Shown: positions 24,302 through 33,112 of the stretch, one piece after another | Layout: every line of letters begins with the position of its first letter | Position numbering within the stretch: position 1 is the stretch's first letter | Origin: Archangium violaceum | GTDB lineage: Bacteria > Myxococcota > Myxococcia > Myxococcales > Myxococcaceae | Assembly: GCF_016859125.1 (NCBI RefSeq) | Contig: NZ_CP069338.1 | Location: 992,001 to 1,056,000 of the forward strand | Length of the DNA stretch: 64,000 nt | Direction of reading: 5' to 3' | The notes under the pieces: model-generated | Database searches by the model: none | The model's input: the letters and a program-made list of their open reading frames with translations, nothing else | Told to the model about the DNA's origin: nothing | Position numbers and translations under genes: made by a program

Positions 24302-25393
24302 TCAGCGGGTGGTCAGCTGCTGCACCAGCCCCATCCAATAGGGTTGGGTCAGGACGAGCCCCGTGCCGAGCGCCCCCGCGACGGCGAGGAACGCGATGAC
24401 CCAGCGGACCCACGCCTGGGGAATCCGCGCCTGCTTGTCGAAGACGTCGATGACGCTCAGCTCCTCCTGGGTGAGGTGGGCGAGCGCCTCGGTCTCGGTG
24501 AGCTTGTGCCGGTGGCGCAGGAAGCCCACGAGGAGGGCCTCATAGGACATGCCCACGCGCTGGGAGAGGAACGCCTCCAGCTCGCGGCGCATGGCGGCGG
24601 CGTTGGCGAAGCGGTCCTGGGGCCGAACCTCGAGGGCGCGCTTGACGATGTCCGTGAGCTGCTTGGGCAGGTGGGGGGCCGCCTTGTGCAGCGGGGTGTA
24701 CTCGCCGTCACGGATGCGGGCGAAGACCTCGCCGGCGTTGCGGCCCAGGAAGGGGCGGGTGCCCGAGAGCGCCTCGTAGAGCAGCACCCCGAGCGCGAAC
24801 AGATCCGTGCGCCCGTCCACCGGCGCGCCCGTAACCTGCTCGGGAGACATGTACGAGGGCGTGCCCACCGCCATGCCCTGCGCGGTGAGGGCCTCCAGGC
24901 CCACGTCCTTGGCCACGCCGAAGTCCATCAGCTTCACGTCGCCGGCCTTGGTGAGCATCACGTTGGCGGGCTTGAGATCGCGGTGGATGATGCGGCGGAA
25001 GTGGGCGTGCTCCAGCGCGTCGGCGATGCGCGCCCCCACGGCGGCGCCCACCTCGGGCGCCAGCGGCCCCTCCTTGATGAGCTCGTGCAGGGTGGGCCCG
25101 TCCACGTACTCCATCACCATGAAAAGGACGTCGTTCTTCTCCACCAGGTCGTACAAGGTGACGATGTTCTGGTGGCGGAAGGCGGCGAGCGCGAGCGCCT
25201 CACGGCGGAAGCGCGACACGGCCTCCTTGTCCCGGACGGGGTCCGCGAGCATTTCCTTGATGGCGACCTCGCGCTGCAACATCTCGTGCAGCCCCCGGTA
25301 CACCTGGGCCATGCCACCCCGGCCCAGCTCGCCGAGCACACGGTAGGCGCCTATCTTCCGATGTCTGACAACGGGCTTCTCGGTGGAGGGCAC
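24302..25393 (-). CDS. Ser/Thr protein kinase with C-terminal membrane helix
   Basis: 363 residues from a GTG at 25393 (VPSTEKPVVRHRKIGAYRV); the open frame runs much further upstream but that part is antisense to the phospholipase gene. Kinase motifs are complete: GELGRGGMAQVY (P-loop), VAIKEML (Lys), IIHRDLKPANVML (catalytic loop), LMDFGVAK (DFG), GTPSYMSPEQ (activation/APE), TDLFALGVLLYEAL. A helix AFLAVAGALGTGLVL near the C-terminus anchors it, with almost no external domain. Typical myxobacterial Hanks-type kinase; substrate and signal unknown. Confidence 0.9.
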   Translation of the reverse strand: MPSTEKPVVRHRKIGAYRVLGELGRGGMAQVYRGLHEMLQREVAIKEMLADPVRDKEAVSRFRREALALAAFRHQNIVTLYDLVEKNDVLFMVMEYVDGPTLHELIKEGPLAPEVGAAVGARIADALEHAHFRRIIHRDLKPANVMLTKAGDVKLMDFGVAKDVGLEALTAQGMAVGTPSYMSPEQVTGAPVDGRTDLFALGVLLYEALSGTRPFLGRNAGEVFARIRDGEYTPLHKAAPHLPKQLTDIVKRALEVRPQDRFANAAAMRRELEAFLSQRVGMSYEALLVGFLRHRHKLTETEALAHLTQEELSVIDVFDKQARIPQAWVRWVIAFLAVAGALGTGLVLTQPYWMGLVQQLTTR

Positions 25394-25531
25394 GGACGGG
25401 AGGCTACCGATTTGCGCGCGAGGCGTCGATACGCCCGGAGTGCAGACAGCCGTGCGGTAGAAATCGCTATTTACGACATTCACGAGAAGTGAGAGGACCC
25501 GCCGCCACGCTCCCGCTACGCTGCGCGCGCC

Positions 25532-25714
25532 ATGAAGAAGCTCCTCCTCCTCGTTCCCGCCCTCCTCATCGCCACCCCTGGCTGCATCTACGTCCGCGAG
25601 ACGCGGTACGTATCCAAGAAGAAGGAGCGCAACTGCCACCCCAGCCAGTACTGGGATGGGGATCAGTGCCGCCACAAGGGAAAGGGCAAGGGCGCGCGCA
25701 AGCACGACCACTGA
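25532..25714 (+). CDS. Small Lys/His-rich lipoprotein
   Basis: 60 residues from the ATG at 25532. MKKLLLLVPALLIATPGCIYV is a short classical lipoprotein signal with the lipobox ATPGC, so the mature peptide is about 43 residues. It reads RNCHPSQYWDGDQCRHKGKGKGARKHDH, with two Cys that could form a disulfide and a strongly basic tail. No family is recognised. The residue after the lipidated Cys is Ile, not Asp, so outer-membrane sorting is likely by general rules. It stands alone between the kinase and phospholipase genes. Confidence 0.7.
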   Translation: MKKLLLLVPALLIATPGCIYVRETRYVSKKKERNCHPSQYWDGDQCRHKGKGKGARKHDH

Positions 25715-25738
25715 CGTACGCGCCCCCCTCTGACACGG

Positions 25739-26890
25739 ATGGAAGCCCCGGCCCGACAGACCCTCACCCCGGCCCTCTCCCCGGGGGAGAGGGAGTGGCT
25801 GTCCGCGGAGGCCCGGGGGCAGCGCATCACCCTGCTCGATGGCGGCGCCGAGGCCTACCCGCGCATGCTGGAGGCCATCGGCACGGCCACCCGGCGCGTC
25901 CACCTGGAGGTCTACGCCTTCGAGCGAGAGGGCGTGGGCACGCGCTTCGTCGCCGCGCTCACCGCCGCGGCCCTGCGGGGCGTGGAAGTGAAGGTCATCG
26001 TCGACGGCTGGGGCTCCATCGGCGAGAGCCGCGCGCTGGCGGGCACCCTGCGCGCGGCCGGCATCAAGGTCCGCATCCACAATCCCCTCACCTCCCTCTT
26101 CCTCGGCCGCTTCTGGCGCAACCACCGCAAGATCCTCCTGGTGGATGACGCGGTGGCCTTCCTCGGGGGCATCAACATCGGGGACCACTACGCCGCCGAG
26201 GAGGGACGGCCGGGGTGGGCGGACCTGGCGCTGGAGCTGCGGGGCGACATCTGCGCGAAGCTGGGCGCGAAGCTCACCGCCGGAGCCTCCACGTTGGTGG
26301 CGGGCCCGGTGAGCATCCTCCTGTCCGGCGTCGGGGGTGGGCGGCGCCTGCGGGCGCGCTACCTGGCGGGCCTCAAGGACGCGCGGCGCAGGGTGGTGCT
26401 GGCCCACGCCTACTTCCTGCCGGACACGGGCTTCGTGCGGGCCCTCCGGCGCGCGGCACGGCGCGGGGTTGAGGTGCACCTGCTGCTGGCCGGCCGCAGC
26501 GACGTCCCCTTCGCCCGCGCGGCCACCATGCGCCTGTACCGCACCCTGCTGCGCGCGGGCGTGCACATCCACGAGTGGACGGCCACCACCCTGCACGCCA
26601 AGGCGGCGGTGGTGGATGGGGAGCGCCTGCTGGTGGGCAGCTTCAACCTGGATCCGCTCTCCCTGGTGAACCTGGAGACGCTGGTGGAGGTGGAGGACGC
26701 GGCCGTGGCCGCCCAGGCCACCCGCTGGATGGAGCGGCACGTGAGCGGCGCTCGTCCGGTGGGCCTGGAGGACTGCGCGCGCTCGGGCCCGCAGCGCTGG
26801 TTGCTGGACGTGGTGGGGCTCGCGGTGGCGCGCCTCTCCGAGCGCATCGCCAGCTTCATCGGCTCCCGGAGGATGCGCCGCCGGGGATGA
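25739..26890 (+). CDS. Phospholipase D-superfamily protein (cardiolipin synthase-like)
   Basis: 383 residues from the ATG at 25739. Two HKD motifs are seen: NHRKILLVDDAVAFLGGIN with GDHYA after it, and LHAKAAVVDGERLLVGSFN. The first has His-Arg-Lys spacing but keeps the His and Lys; both sites look active. The arrangement fits cardiolipin synthases or related phosphatidyl transferases acting at the membrane, although no N-terminal membrane helices are present (ClsB-like). The first 18 residues include TLTPALSPGEREW, a translated copy of the GC-rich repeat, so the true functional start may be near LSAEARGQRITLL. The 3' end overlaps the convergent response-regulator gene by 35 bases. Confidence 0.85.
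   Translation: MEAPARQTLTPALSPGEREWLSAEARGQRITLLDGGAEAYPRMLEAIGTATRRVHLEVYAFEREGVGTRFVAALTAAALRGVEVKVIVDGWGSIGESRALAGTLRAAGIKVRIHNPLTSLFLGRFWRNHRKILLVDDAVAFLGGINIGDHYAAEEGRPGWADLALELRGDICAKLGAKLTAGASTLVAGPVSILLSGVGGGRRLRARYLAGLKDARRRVVLAHAYFLPDTGFVRALRRAARRGVEVHLLLAGRSDVPFARAATMRLYRTLLRAGVHIHEWTATTLHAKAAVVDGERLLVGSFNLDPLSLVNLETLVEVEDAAVAAQATRWMERHVSGARPVGLEDCARSGPQRWLLDVVGLAVARLSERIASFIGSRRMRRRG
25761..25793 (-). repeat. REP-like GC-rich repeat, copy 2, inside the phospholipase gene start
   Basis: CCCTCACCCCGGCCCTCTCC followed by ccgggggagaggg forms a stem at 25773-25793. It is nearly identical to the reverse complement of 24249-24281. The two inverted copies enclose the kinase and small lipoprotein genes. 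Confidence 0.75.
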
Positions 26891-27230
26891 CCCGGGCCAC
26901 CGCGTTCAGGAGCTGCTCGAGCCGGAAGGGCTTCTTCAGGAAGGCCTGCCAGAGGCGCGGCTCTCCGGAGCGGGGCGGCATCTCGCTCATCAGGATGACG
27001 GGCACCCCGTCCAGGCCGGGCGTCTTCCGTATCTGCTCGAGCGCCTGCGCCCCGGAGAGGATGGGCATCATCACGTCCATGACGACGACGTCGGGGCGGT
27101 GCTCGCGCAAGCGCTCCAGCGCATCCCGTCCGTTGCCACAGACGGAGACCTCGTACCCCTCGTCCCGCAGCACGTCCGCCACGACCTGCTGCACGTCGAA
27201 CTCGTCCTCGACGACCAGAATGGAGGTCAC
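26856..27230 (-). CDS. Single-domain response regulator
   Basis: 124 residues from the ATG at 27230; the start overlaps the KaiC-like stop by four bases (ATGA). It is only a receiver: MTSILVVEDEFDV has the acidic pair, Asp52 in VVVMDVMMP is the phospho-acceptor, Ser82 in ILMSEMP and Lys100 in FLKKPF complete the site. There is no output domain. As the last gene of a kinase-KaiC-receiver operon it is presumably phosphorylated by the kinase at 28749-29828 and may act on or report from the KaiC-like ATPase. Confidence 0.93.
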   Translation of the reverse strand: MTSILVVEDEFDVQQVVADVLRDEGYEVSVCGNGRDALERLREHRPDVVVMDVMMPILSGAQALEQIRKTPGLDGVPVILMSEMPPRSGEPRLWQAFLKKPFRLEQLLNAVARVIPGGASSGSR

Positions 27231-28756
27231 CGCCCACCCCCGCCGCCCCGGCCCTTGCCCCCGGTACGCCTCACCTTCTTCAGCGCCTTCCCGAGCGGCC
27301 CCGGCGCCTTCCCACCGCGCACCCTCGCCTGACCGCTGAGGATGGACTCCGCGCTCTCGAAGGAGTCGGCCACGTCGATGCCCTCGCGGGAGATACGGAA
27401 CTCGCGCAGCGAGGTGTCATAGCGGCTCTCCCGCATCTTCATGATGGAGAGCAGCCGGTAGAGCTGGGAGCGCAGCTCCAGGTAGCGCAGCAGGATGACC
27501 GTCTCCACCACGTTGGCCAGCTCGGGCGTGGGCAGCTCGAGCTGGGACTGGAAGAGCTCCAGCTCGTCGGTGATGACGGTGGTGACGTCCAGCGAGCGCA
27601 GCTGGTTGGTGAGCGCCGAGAGGAAGCGGGGAATGCGATCCGGGTACACCGCCGCCGCGCGGAAGCCCTTGGCCCCGTCGATGAACAGGCGCCGGCGCTC
27701 CTTCTGCTCCTGGGACTTCAGCCCCTCCAGCAACTGCTCCGCCAGCGAGTCCATGAAGTGCTCCAGCGGCGGCTGCCAGATGAGCTCGATGCTTCCGTCC
27801 TTCACGTACCGCTCCAGGGGGATGCCCACGTCCTCCGCCTTCTCGATGAGGCGGGGGGGCGGCTCGTAGAACCCGAAGTAGGTGCCGTGCTGGCCCCGCC
27901 GGGCCCCCTCCACCAGGAAGGAGAGCCCCAGCAGCGTCTTGCCCGTGCCCGGAGAGCCCAGCAGCGCCGTGGTGGAGCCCGAGGGCAGTCCCCCGTCGAG
28001 CATCTCGTCCAACCGCGGGAGGCCGAAGCCCATGCGGACGCGCTGCTCACGTGCGTTCTCCGGCGGCTTGCTGAATTGAACCTCCGTGCGCGGGTGGATG
28101 ACCATGCCCTCGCCAGTGATCTCCACCTCGTGGCGGCCCCGGAGGTAATCGCCGCCGCGGAACTTGTGCACCGTCAGCTCGCGCACCGCCCGCGGACCGA
28201 TGAGCTTGTCGGACAGCTCGATGACGCCGTCCACCAGGGCGTTCTCCACGTGCGAGCGCTCGCGCATGTTGGAGATGAGCAGCGTGGTGCAGCCCAGGAT
28301 GCTGGCGAGCGCCTGGAGCGAGTGCACGAACTCCCGGTAGGACTGGGGACTGGTGGCGAACTGCTCCACGCTCTCCATGCCGTCCATGACGAAGAGCGTG
28401 GCCTTGCGCTCGCGCAGGGTGCGGCGGATGAGCTCCAGCAACCCGCTGAAGCCCTCGTCACGCACCATCTGGTAACCACTGACGTAGTAGAGCCGGTCGG
28501 GGATGTACTCCGGCTTGAAGAAGTTCAGGCTGGAGAGGTGCCCCACCATCTTCGCGTGCGATTCGATGAGCAGCGTCATGTAGACGCACCGCCCGCCGCT
28601 CCGCGCGATGTGGTTGCAGCACAGCTGGTTGGCGAAGATGGTCTTTCCGCCGCCCGGCGGCCCCATCAGCGCATAGGTGCCGCCCTGCTTGAGACCGCCC
28701 TGGAGGATGAAGTCCAGGCGTGGAATGCCGCTCTGGACGCGCCCCTCGCTACTCAT
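27227..28756 (-). CDS. KaiC-like double-domain RecA-superfamily ATPase
   Basis: 509 residues from the ATG at 28756, which overlaps the histidine-kinase stop by 8 bases. Two KaiC domains: Walker A GPPGGGKT at 32-39 and GSPGTGKT at 267-274; Walker B LFVMD at 121-125 and RLFID at 356-360. The second domain ends ILLRYLELRSQLYRLLSIMK-MRESRYD, matching KaiC. The residues aligning with cyanobacterial phosphosites Ser431/Thr432 appear to be Ala414/Asn415, so clock-type autophosphorylation is unlikely. A basic, Gly-rich tail (KKVRRTGGKGRGGGGGR) is added. Non-cyanobacterial KaiC homologues are thought to be ATP-driven signalling switches. Confidence 0.92.
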   Translation of the reverse strand: MSSEGRVQSGIPRLDFILQGGLKQGGTYALMGPPGGGKTIFANQLCCNHIARSGGRCVYMTLLIESHAKMVGHLSSLNFFKPEYIPDRLYYVSGYQMVRDEGFSGLLELIRRTLRERKATLFVMDGMESVEQFATSPQSYREFVHSLQALASILGCTTLLISNMRERSHVENALVDGVIELSDKLIGPRAVRELTVHKFRGGDYLRGRHEVEITGEGMVIHPRTEVQFSKPPENAREQRVRMGFGLPRLDEMLDGGLPSGSTTALLGSPGTGKTLLGLSFLVEGARRGQHGTYFGFYEPPPRLIEKAEDVGIPLERYVKDGSIELIWQPPLEHFMDSLAEQLLEGLKSQEQKERRRLFIDGAKGFRAAAVYPDRIPRFLSALTNQLRSLDVTTVITDELELFQSQLELPTPELANVVETVILLRYLELRSQLYRLLSIMKMRESRYDTSLREFRISREGIDVADSFESAESILSGQARVRGGKAPGPLGKALKKVRRTGGKGRGGGGGR

Positions 28757-29828
28757 TCTCCCCCTCCGTGACCTCCAGGGGCAGACGCAACGTGAAACAG
28801 GAACCGCCGCCGTCCCGCCCCATGACTCCCACCGAGCCCCCATGGGCCCGGGCAATCTCCCGGACGATGTACAGGCCGAGCCCCAGGCTCTCCACCCGAT
28901 GACCGGACGCGGCGCGCTCGAACGGGTTGAAGATGCACTCGCGGTCGCCCTCCGGTACGCCGATGCCCCGGTCCTCCACCCGGAGGGACACCACACCGTC
29001 GCGCGCCTCGGCCCGGACCGTGATGGGCCCACCGGCGCCGTATTTGATGGCGTTGGTGATGAGGTTGCTGAGCGCCTGCTCCACCCGCAGCCGGTCCCAG
29101 TGGACCTCCACCTGGGGACAGTCCTCCACCGTCAGCACCGAACCCACCTGGCGGGCCTGCTCGACGAAGCGCTCGCCCACCTCGCGCACCAGGCCACCGA
29201 GCTCGAAGCGCTCACGGTCCAGCACGAAGCGGTTGTTGCGGGCCCGGCTCACGTCGAGCAGGTTCTGCACCAGCACGCCCAGCCGGCGCACCTGTCGCAG
29301 GGCGGGCTCCAGCCGCTCGGCCAGCAGGGAGCCGGCGAGGCTCGCCTCGCGCTGGGCCCCCCGCTGCAACCGCTCCAGGACGAGCTGCAGCACGGTGATG
29401 GGGGACTTGAGCTCGTGCGAGGCAACGGACAGGAAGGTGTCGCGAGCCCCGAGCGCCCGCAGCAGGTCCGCCTCCGCGCGCAACCACTGCGTCACGTCCT
29501 GGAAGGTCATCGTCACCACGCCCGGCGAGCGGGTCCGGTCCGGACGGGCGTGCACCACGAAGGTCCGGACTCCCTCGGGCCGCGCCCAGCGGAACAGCAC
29601 GCCCTCCAGGGGCTCGCCACGCGCGGCCCGCTTCACCGGATGCTGCTCGGGAGGGAGCGGAGTGCCCTCCGGCTCCACGAGGGTGCCACGGCCGGAGACC
29701 TCGAGGATGAAGGGGAACTGCCGTGCCGCCGCGTTGGCGAACAGCACCCGCGCGGTCCCCTCTTCGACACGCAGTGTGGGCACGGCGAGGAAGTCGAGGA
29801 CCCTCTCCAGCCCTGGCTGCTCGGACAC
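28749..29828 (-). CDS. Cytosolic PAS-type sensor histidine kinase
   Basis: 359 residues from a GTG at 29828 (VSEQPGLERVLDF), chosen for the GGGAGAAGG directly upstream; an ATG at 29891 and a GTG at 29906 are alternatives without a ribosome site. A PAS-like sensory part (to about 115) is followed by HisKA with TFLSVASHELKSPITVLQ, and HATPase with NLITNAIKYGAGG, VEDRGIGVPEGD and LGLGLYIVREIA. No membrane helix. First gene of the coupled operon with the KaiC-like ATPase and receiver. The phosphotransfer partner is presumably the response regulator at the operon's end. Confidence 0.9.
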   Translation of the reverse strand: MSEQPGLERVLDFLAVPTLRVEEGTARVLFANAAARQFPFILEVSGRGTLVEPEGTPLPPEQHPVKRAARGEPLEGVLFRWARPEGVRTFVVHARPDRTRSPGVVTMTFQDVTQWLRAEADLLRALGARDTFLSVASHELKSPITVLQLVLERLQRGAQREASLAGSLLAERLEPALRQVRRLGVLVQNLLDVSRARNNRFVLDRERFELGGLVREVGERFVEQARQVGSVLTVEDCPQVEVHWDRLRVEQALSNLITNAIKYGAGGPITVRAEARDGVVSLRVEDRGIGVPEGDRECIFNPFERAASGHRVESLGLGLYIVREIARAHGGSVGVMGRDGGGSCFTLRLPLEVTEGENE

Positions 29829-30056
29829 GCCCTTCTCCCTTTCCACCCGTGCAGCACGAACGGATGGGGCCCGCGGCACCCGATGTCGCATGGTGATCGC
29901 AGTCACCCAAGATGGGCCGCGGGGTCAAGGACGGCAACCACGGGGTGGAAGTCGAGCCGCCCCGGAGCGTCGCCTGTCGAACGGTCCGCTCCCTTCGCAC
30001 GCGTCCACGGGTCCGGAGAGGTTCTGCTACAGTGACCCACTTCGGAGGTCATGCAC

Positions 30057-32087
30057 ATGAGCGGCGCCATGGAGGGACGGGCGGAGCGGGAGGGACGGAA
30101 GGCACCGGGACGAATCCCGAGGAGACGTGTCCCGCGCGAGCGCCTGGACATGCCATCACCCCCGCTCGGCACCCGGGTGGGCGGCTACCGGCTGGAGGCA
30201 CGGCTGGGAGAGGGGGGCCAGGGCACAGTGTACCGGGCCCGGCGCGGCGGCCGGCTGTACGCCCTCAAGTTCCTCGCCCTGGAGTCACCCGATTGGGCGT
30301 GGCGGGAGTTGGAGGTGCGGCTGCGGCTGCGGCACGTGGGTGAGCTGGCCGTGGAAGGCCACGGACTGTGGCCGCACCAGGGCCCGCGCTTCCTCTACCT
30401 CGTCACCCCCTACGTGCGAGGGCGCCCGCTGTACGCGTGGGCGAAGGAGAAGAATCCCACGGCGCGGCAGGTGGTGCGCCTGGTGCTGGAGGTGGCGAGG
30501 CAGTTGGTGGAGGTGCACCGGGCCGGAGTGGTGCACCGGGACATCAAGGGCCCCAACGTACTGGTGTGGCGCGAGGACGGGCGTCCGGTGCTGGTGGACT
30601 TCGGCGTGGGCACGTACGTGGGGGCGCCCGAGATCACCAACCCCCTGGGACTGCCGGGCACGCGCCACTACCGAAGCCCCGAGGCGCTGCGCTTCCGGCG
30701 CGAGCACGCGGGCGAACACTCCCCGGCACGAACCTCGGACGACCTGTGGGCGTTGGGAGTCGCCCTCTATTGGCTGCTGACGGGCGGCTACCCCTTCGAC
30801 ACGGAGGTGGGGGACGAGGGCGCGCTGGCGGACCTCATCCTGAAGCAGGAGCCCGAGCCGCCACACGCGTGCAACCCACGCGTGCCCCGGACGGTGAGCG
30901 AGCTGTGCCTGCGCATGTTGGAGAAGCGCCCCGAGGCGCGCTTTCCGGACGCGGAGGCCCTGTGCGAGGCGCTGGAGGAACTGCTGGAGGACGCGGACGG
31001 CACGTGGGACGTGCCGCTGTGCGAGGAGTGGGGCCCGGACGGTGCCACCACGCCCCAGGTGGAATGGCTCGGCCTGGGCGACTGGCTGGACAAGGCGCGG
31101 CGGCTGTTGGCGTACGCGAGGAGGCACCCCCGGCGAGGCCGGCCCGTGTCACTCGCGGACGCGACCACGCTACCGGGTCCGCCGGATGACCCGGCCCCAG
31201 GGAAGGACGACACCGGAGAGGAAGCGAGTCCTCATGGGCAACGGACACGGACGCCTCCGCGGCGCGCGAGCGTCTGGGGTAGCGCCTTGCTGGTGCTGGG
31301 ACTGCTCGGAGTCCTGGCCGTACTGCGCTTCCCACCCCACCCCGAGCCCGAGGTGCCAGCCACTACTCCTGAAGTAGTCTCCGCTCCTACCATATCGGAG
31401 GTCACGAACGCCGGTCAGGAAGTGGCGCCCCGGGGAGAGCCGCCGGAAGGTGGAGGAGGCGCGGCGCCCGAGAAGGCGGAAACCTCCGCGCCCGTCGCCA
31501 GCGCGACGCCCCCAGAGGACAGCACGCGCGTGAAGACTCCACGGCAGGGCTCCCAGCCTCAGAAGACGCAGCAAAAGAAGAAGCAGCGAACGGTGCTCGG
31601 CGAAGTGGCCAAGGTGTGCGGCACGGCCCTGGCCGTGAGTCAGGCCGCCTGCGCCAGCCCCGCTCCCCAGGTGCTGCCTACCCCTCCGGCCGCGGAGTGC
31701 CCACCCGGCGCGGTGCAGGCCATGAATACGCTGGGCCTCGAGTTCAACACGACCGGCTCTTTGCTCTTCTTTCCCTACGACAAGAATAGCGACAATCCCA
31801 GAATCACCCTCGTGCGCCAGGGTCCAGGCACGTTGCAATTGCTTGGAGACGTCTGGGAAAAACTTCCGGAAGATACAGTGTTCTCCGGGGAGCTCTTCTT
31901 CGGGAAGACGCATGTGTACGGCCGATTCACCACGGCCCACCCTCCCGGAGGACCCACTTATCCCGTCTGCATGGAGCTGTGGCAGTCGGAAGTGGTGAAA
32001 GGGGTCGAGAAGAAACCCGCCGACGAACGAGACTCCGCCAGGGTACGGACCGCCGTGTTCCTCAAGCCGGTGAAGCGCTTCGAGTAG
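30057..32087 (+). CDS. Transmembrane Ser/Thr protein kinase with unknown exported domain
   Basis: 676 residues from the ATG at 30057, with GGAGG eight bases upstream (another ATG lies at 30051). Kinase domain at about 37-300: GEGGQGTVYRARRGG, YALKFLALE, VVHRDIKGPNVLV, LVDFGVGTYVG, GTRHYRSPEAL, DDLWALGVALYWLL. A linker, then a membrane helix (VWGSALLVLGLLGVLAVL) near residue 410, a Pro/Ala/Lys-rich stalk and a C-terminal region of about 160 residues with Cys residues and LGLEFNTTGSLLFFPYDKNS, not recognised. The DUF2381 gene follows on the same strand after 101 bases, a pairing that appears common in myxobacteria. Confidence 0.88.
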   Translation: MSGAMEGRAEREGRKAPGRIPRRRVPRERLDMPSPPLGTRVGGYRLEARLGEGGQGTVYRARRGGRLYALKFLALESPDWAWRELEVRLRLRHVGELAVEGHGLWPHQGPRFLYLVTPYVRGRPLYAWAKEKNPTARQVVRLVLEVARQLVEVHRAGVVHRDIKGPNVLVWREDGRPVLVDFGVGTYVGAPEITNPLGLPGTRHYRSPEALRFRREHAGEHSPARTSDDLWALGVALYWLLTGGYPFDTEVGDEGALADLILKQEPEPPHACNPRVPRTVSELCLRMLEKRPEARFPDAEALCEALEELLEDADGTWDVPLCEEWGPDGATTPQVEWLGLGDWLDKARRLLAYARRHPRRGRPVSLADATTLPGPPDDPAPGKDDTGEEASPHGQRTRTPPRRASVWGSALLVLGLLGVLAVLRFPPHPEPEVPATTPEVVSAPTISEVTNAGQEVAPRGEPPEGGGGAAPEKAETSAPVASATPPEDSTRVKTPRQGSQPQKTQQKKKQRTVLGEVAKVCGTALAVSQAACASPAPQVLPTPPAAECPPGAVQAMNTLGLEFNTTGSLLFFPYDKNSDNPRITLVRQGPGTLQLLGDVWEKLPEDTVFSGELFFGKTHVYGRFTTAHPPGGPTYPVCMELWQSEVVKGVEKKPADERDSARVRTAVFLKPVKRFE

Positions 32088-32188
32088 GTGGCTGGCAAGC
32101 GACAGCGGCATCAGCGGGTGAAAGACGGGACAGCGGCCAACGCCGGAGGTACCTGCTAGTCTCCATCACTCTGGAGGTCTTCCCATCC

Positions 32189-33112
32189 ATGTGCGCCCTG
32201 CCCCATACCGCGCCTCTGATGCTCGCACTCCTCGCTAGTACCCCGGCCATCGCACAACCAGCCTCCGACGAATGGGACACAGCGGGAGAACGCCACCTCG
32301 AATTGACAGCGGACAACACCGGACAGGCCTCCGAGATGCGAATCAGCCCCAACCAGGCCAGTACCCTCATGTTCAACATGCCACTGCAACACGGGGGTGT
32401 GCTCGTGGAGGAGAAAGAGAGCTTCCGGTCGGTCATGGTGGACGAGGTCGCTGGCGTGGTCACACTCATTCCCTCGGACTCAGTGCCACGGGAGAGGCCG
32501 TTGTCGGTGGCGGTGCGGTTCGCGGATGACGCGCTCCCACGAAGTGCGATCTTCCGGTTGGTGGTGCATCCCTCCCGAGCCGAGCGACAGGTGCGAGTGT
32601 ACCGCCGCCCCCGCTCCGGCGAGTCCTATCAACAAGAGGCAAGGCAGGAGCATGAGCGGGCCGAGCAGTGTGTGGCCGAGTTGGAACGGACCCGGGCGGA
32701 GCAGAAACGCCCTGATGGCCTCACGGGACTGCTTGATGCCGGATTGGTAAAGCGGGGCAGAGGTGTCCACGCACGGGACATTTCCGAGCTCACCCAGCGC
32801 CCCGGAGAAACCCTCCAGGTGTTCAGCGCCTTCAGCTACCGCGCCGAGCGCCGGGTGGCCGTGGCGGTGCACGTGCAAAACACGGGACCACAATCCTGGG
32901 CGGTCGAATGGGCGGAGTTGGTGGACCCCAAAGGCTCTCGGCCGCGAGTTCTACGCGTGTGGCCCTTCGAGCCCATCGCCCCGGGGAAGACGCTCCAGCT
33001 CGTGGTGGAGGCGGAGGCAACGGAGGAACAGGCGCGCGGAACCTTCATCCTCAAGCTGTGGGAGGCGAACGGCCCGCGAACCATCACCCTGCGCGGCGTG
33101 GCCTTTCCGTGA
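32189..33112 (+). CDS. DUF2381-family exported protein
   Basis: 307 residues from the ATG at 32189 with GGAGG about 13 bases upstream. A signal peptide ends STPAIAQPAS. The body has the DUF2381 (TIGR02268, Myxococcus paralogous family) layout as I know it: early HLELTADNTGQASEMRISPN, a beta-rich middle with RFADDALPRSAIFRLVVHPS, a coiled stretch QEARQEHERAEQCVAELERT and a C-terminal AFSYRAERRVAVAVHVQNTG and PWPF-type Ig-like part. Function unknown. It lies downstream of a membrane Ser/Thr kinase, whose exported domain it may contact. Confidence 0.8.
   Translation: MCALPHTAPLMLALLASTPAIAQPASDEWDTAGERHLELTADNTGQASEMRISPNQASTLMFNMPLQHGGVLVEEKESFRSVMVDEVAGVVTLIPSDSVPRERPLSVAVRFADDALPRSAIFRLVVHPSRAERQVRVYRRPRSGESYQQEARQEHERAEQCVAELERTRAEQKRPDGLTGLLDAGLVKRGRGVHARDISELTQRPGETLQVFSAFSYRAERRVAVAVHVQNTGPQSWAVEWAELVDPKGSRPRVLRVWPFEPIAPGKTLQLVVEAEATEEQARGTFILKLWEANGPRTITLRGVAFP

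Noticed and set aside
25394-26740. Long N-terminal extension of the Ser/Thr kinase on the minus strand
   Set aside because: The extension lies antisense to the phospholipase-D and small lipoprotein genes; the kinase fold begins right after the GTG at 25393.
28757-29032. Longer start for the KaiC-like gene
   Set aside because: The extra residues are an out-of-frame reading of the histidine kinase; the ATG at 28756 gives the normal KaiC N-terminus.
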